A DNA stretch of 51,904 bases from CBDBDZ01 sp965204215 (lineage in GTDB: Bacteria; Pseudomonadota; Gammaproteobacteria; Pseudomonadales; GM7GCV1). Each line of letters begins with the position of its first letter. The stretch's first letter is position 1. A program made the translations under genes and the position numbers. The notes under the pieces were generated by a model, which was not told the origin of the DNA, made no database searches, and saw only the letters and a list, made by a program, of their open reading frames with translations. The DNA lies in contig CBDBDZ010000009.1 of assembly GCA_965204215.1 (NCBI GenBank), positions 1-51,904 on the forward strand, given 5' to 3'. Below are positions 51,850 to 51,904 of this stretch, piece by piece.

Positions 51850-51904
51850 CTAAAGCGTTAAAAACGCATGCGTGGTGTCTAACATTCTATTGGAAAAGCC
51901 CCAC

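Overview
The window is chromosomal DNA of a gammaproteobacterium. The evidence is a set of housekeeping neighbourhoods typical of that class: mutY-yggX-tRNA-Phe; gshB-tonB-ruvX-pyrB; pilT/pilU beside yggS-proC-yggT-metX-metW; and a complete Entner-Doudoroff operon zwf-pgl-edd-eda divergent from glk. Base composition is moderately AT-rich and many genes sit 0-15 nt apart or overlap by 1-4 nt. I cannot name a genus; a relative of Thiotrichales or Pseudomonadales is only a guess.

Layout. 1-676: end of mutY, yggX and a tRNA-Phe with a good promoter. 677-6450: an AT-rich accessory block holding a DNA cytosine-C5 methyltransferase convergent with a four-gene operon (74-aa protein, Hsp90/MutL-type ATPase, two unrecognised proteins) behind a 12-bp-arm palindrome; it looks like an uncharacterised defence or restriction-like module. 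6560-7030: decayed DUF4143-type ATPase gene. 7046-10211: histidine kinase, double-receiver regulator and YHS-domain protein in one operon. 10625-16637: PAPS-reductase-like protein, M48 peptidase, alpha/beta hydrolase, ABC-F ATPase of the YbiT type, OprP-like porin, small lipoprotein. 16873-33140: mostly core metabolism, type IV pilus retraction ATPases and transporters, ending in a frameshifted DUF2333 gene.

33325-45947 is the most unusual part: a tandem array of short, orphan RHS-type toxin cassettes. Most units have (i) a SymE-like gene on the minus strand, (ii) a 104-nt divergent leader, (iii) a near-identical 5' segment coding for a Sec signal peptide, one terminal RHS-core motif and a hydrophobic pre-toxin region, (iv) a different C-terminal toxin, and (v) a cognate immunity gene overlapping or nearly touching the toxin stop. 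Eight toxin-immunity pairs are present: two nuclease-like, one deaminase-like, several ADP-ribosyltransferase-like or RNase-like, one ParB-like. All eight toxins begin at, or close to, an ATKG-coding junction (GCYACAAAGGG) in the same codon phase, including two whose N-termini have no RHS core. This suggests a recombination point from which toxin-immunity modules are moved between carriers. Two units have lost the RHS core by the same 61-codon in-frame deletion, one toxin is frameshifted at a G7 tract, one symE is truncated, and the array ends in a fragment with a YD-repeat-like motif.

46107-51849: Entner-Doudoroff genes. glk, zwf and pgl convert glucose to 6-phosphogluconate; edd and eda split it to pyruvate and glyceraldehyde-3-phosphate.
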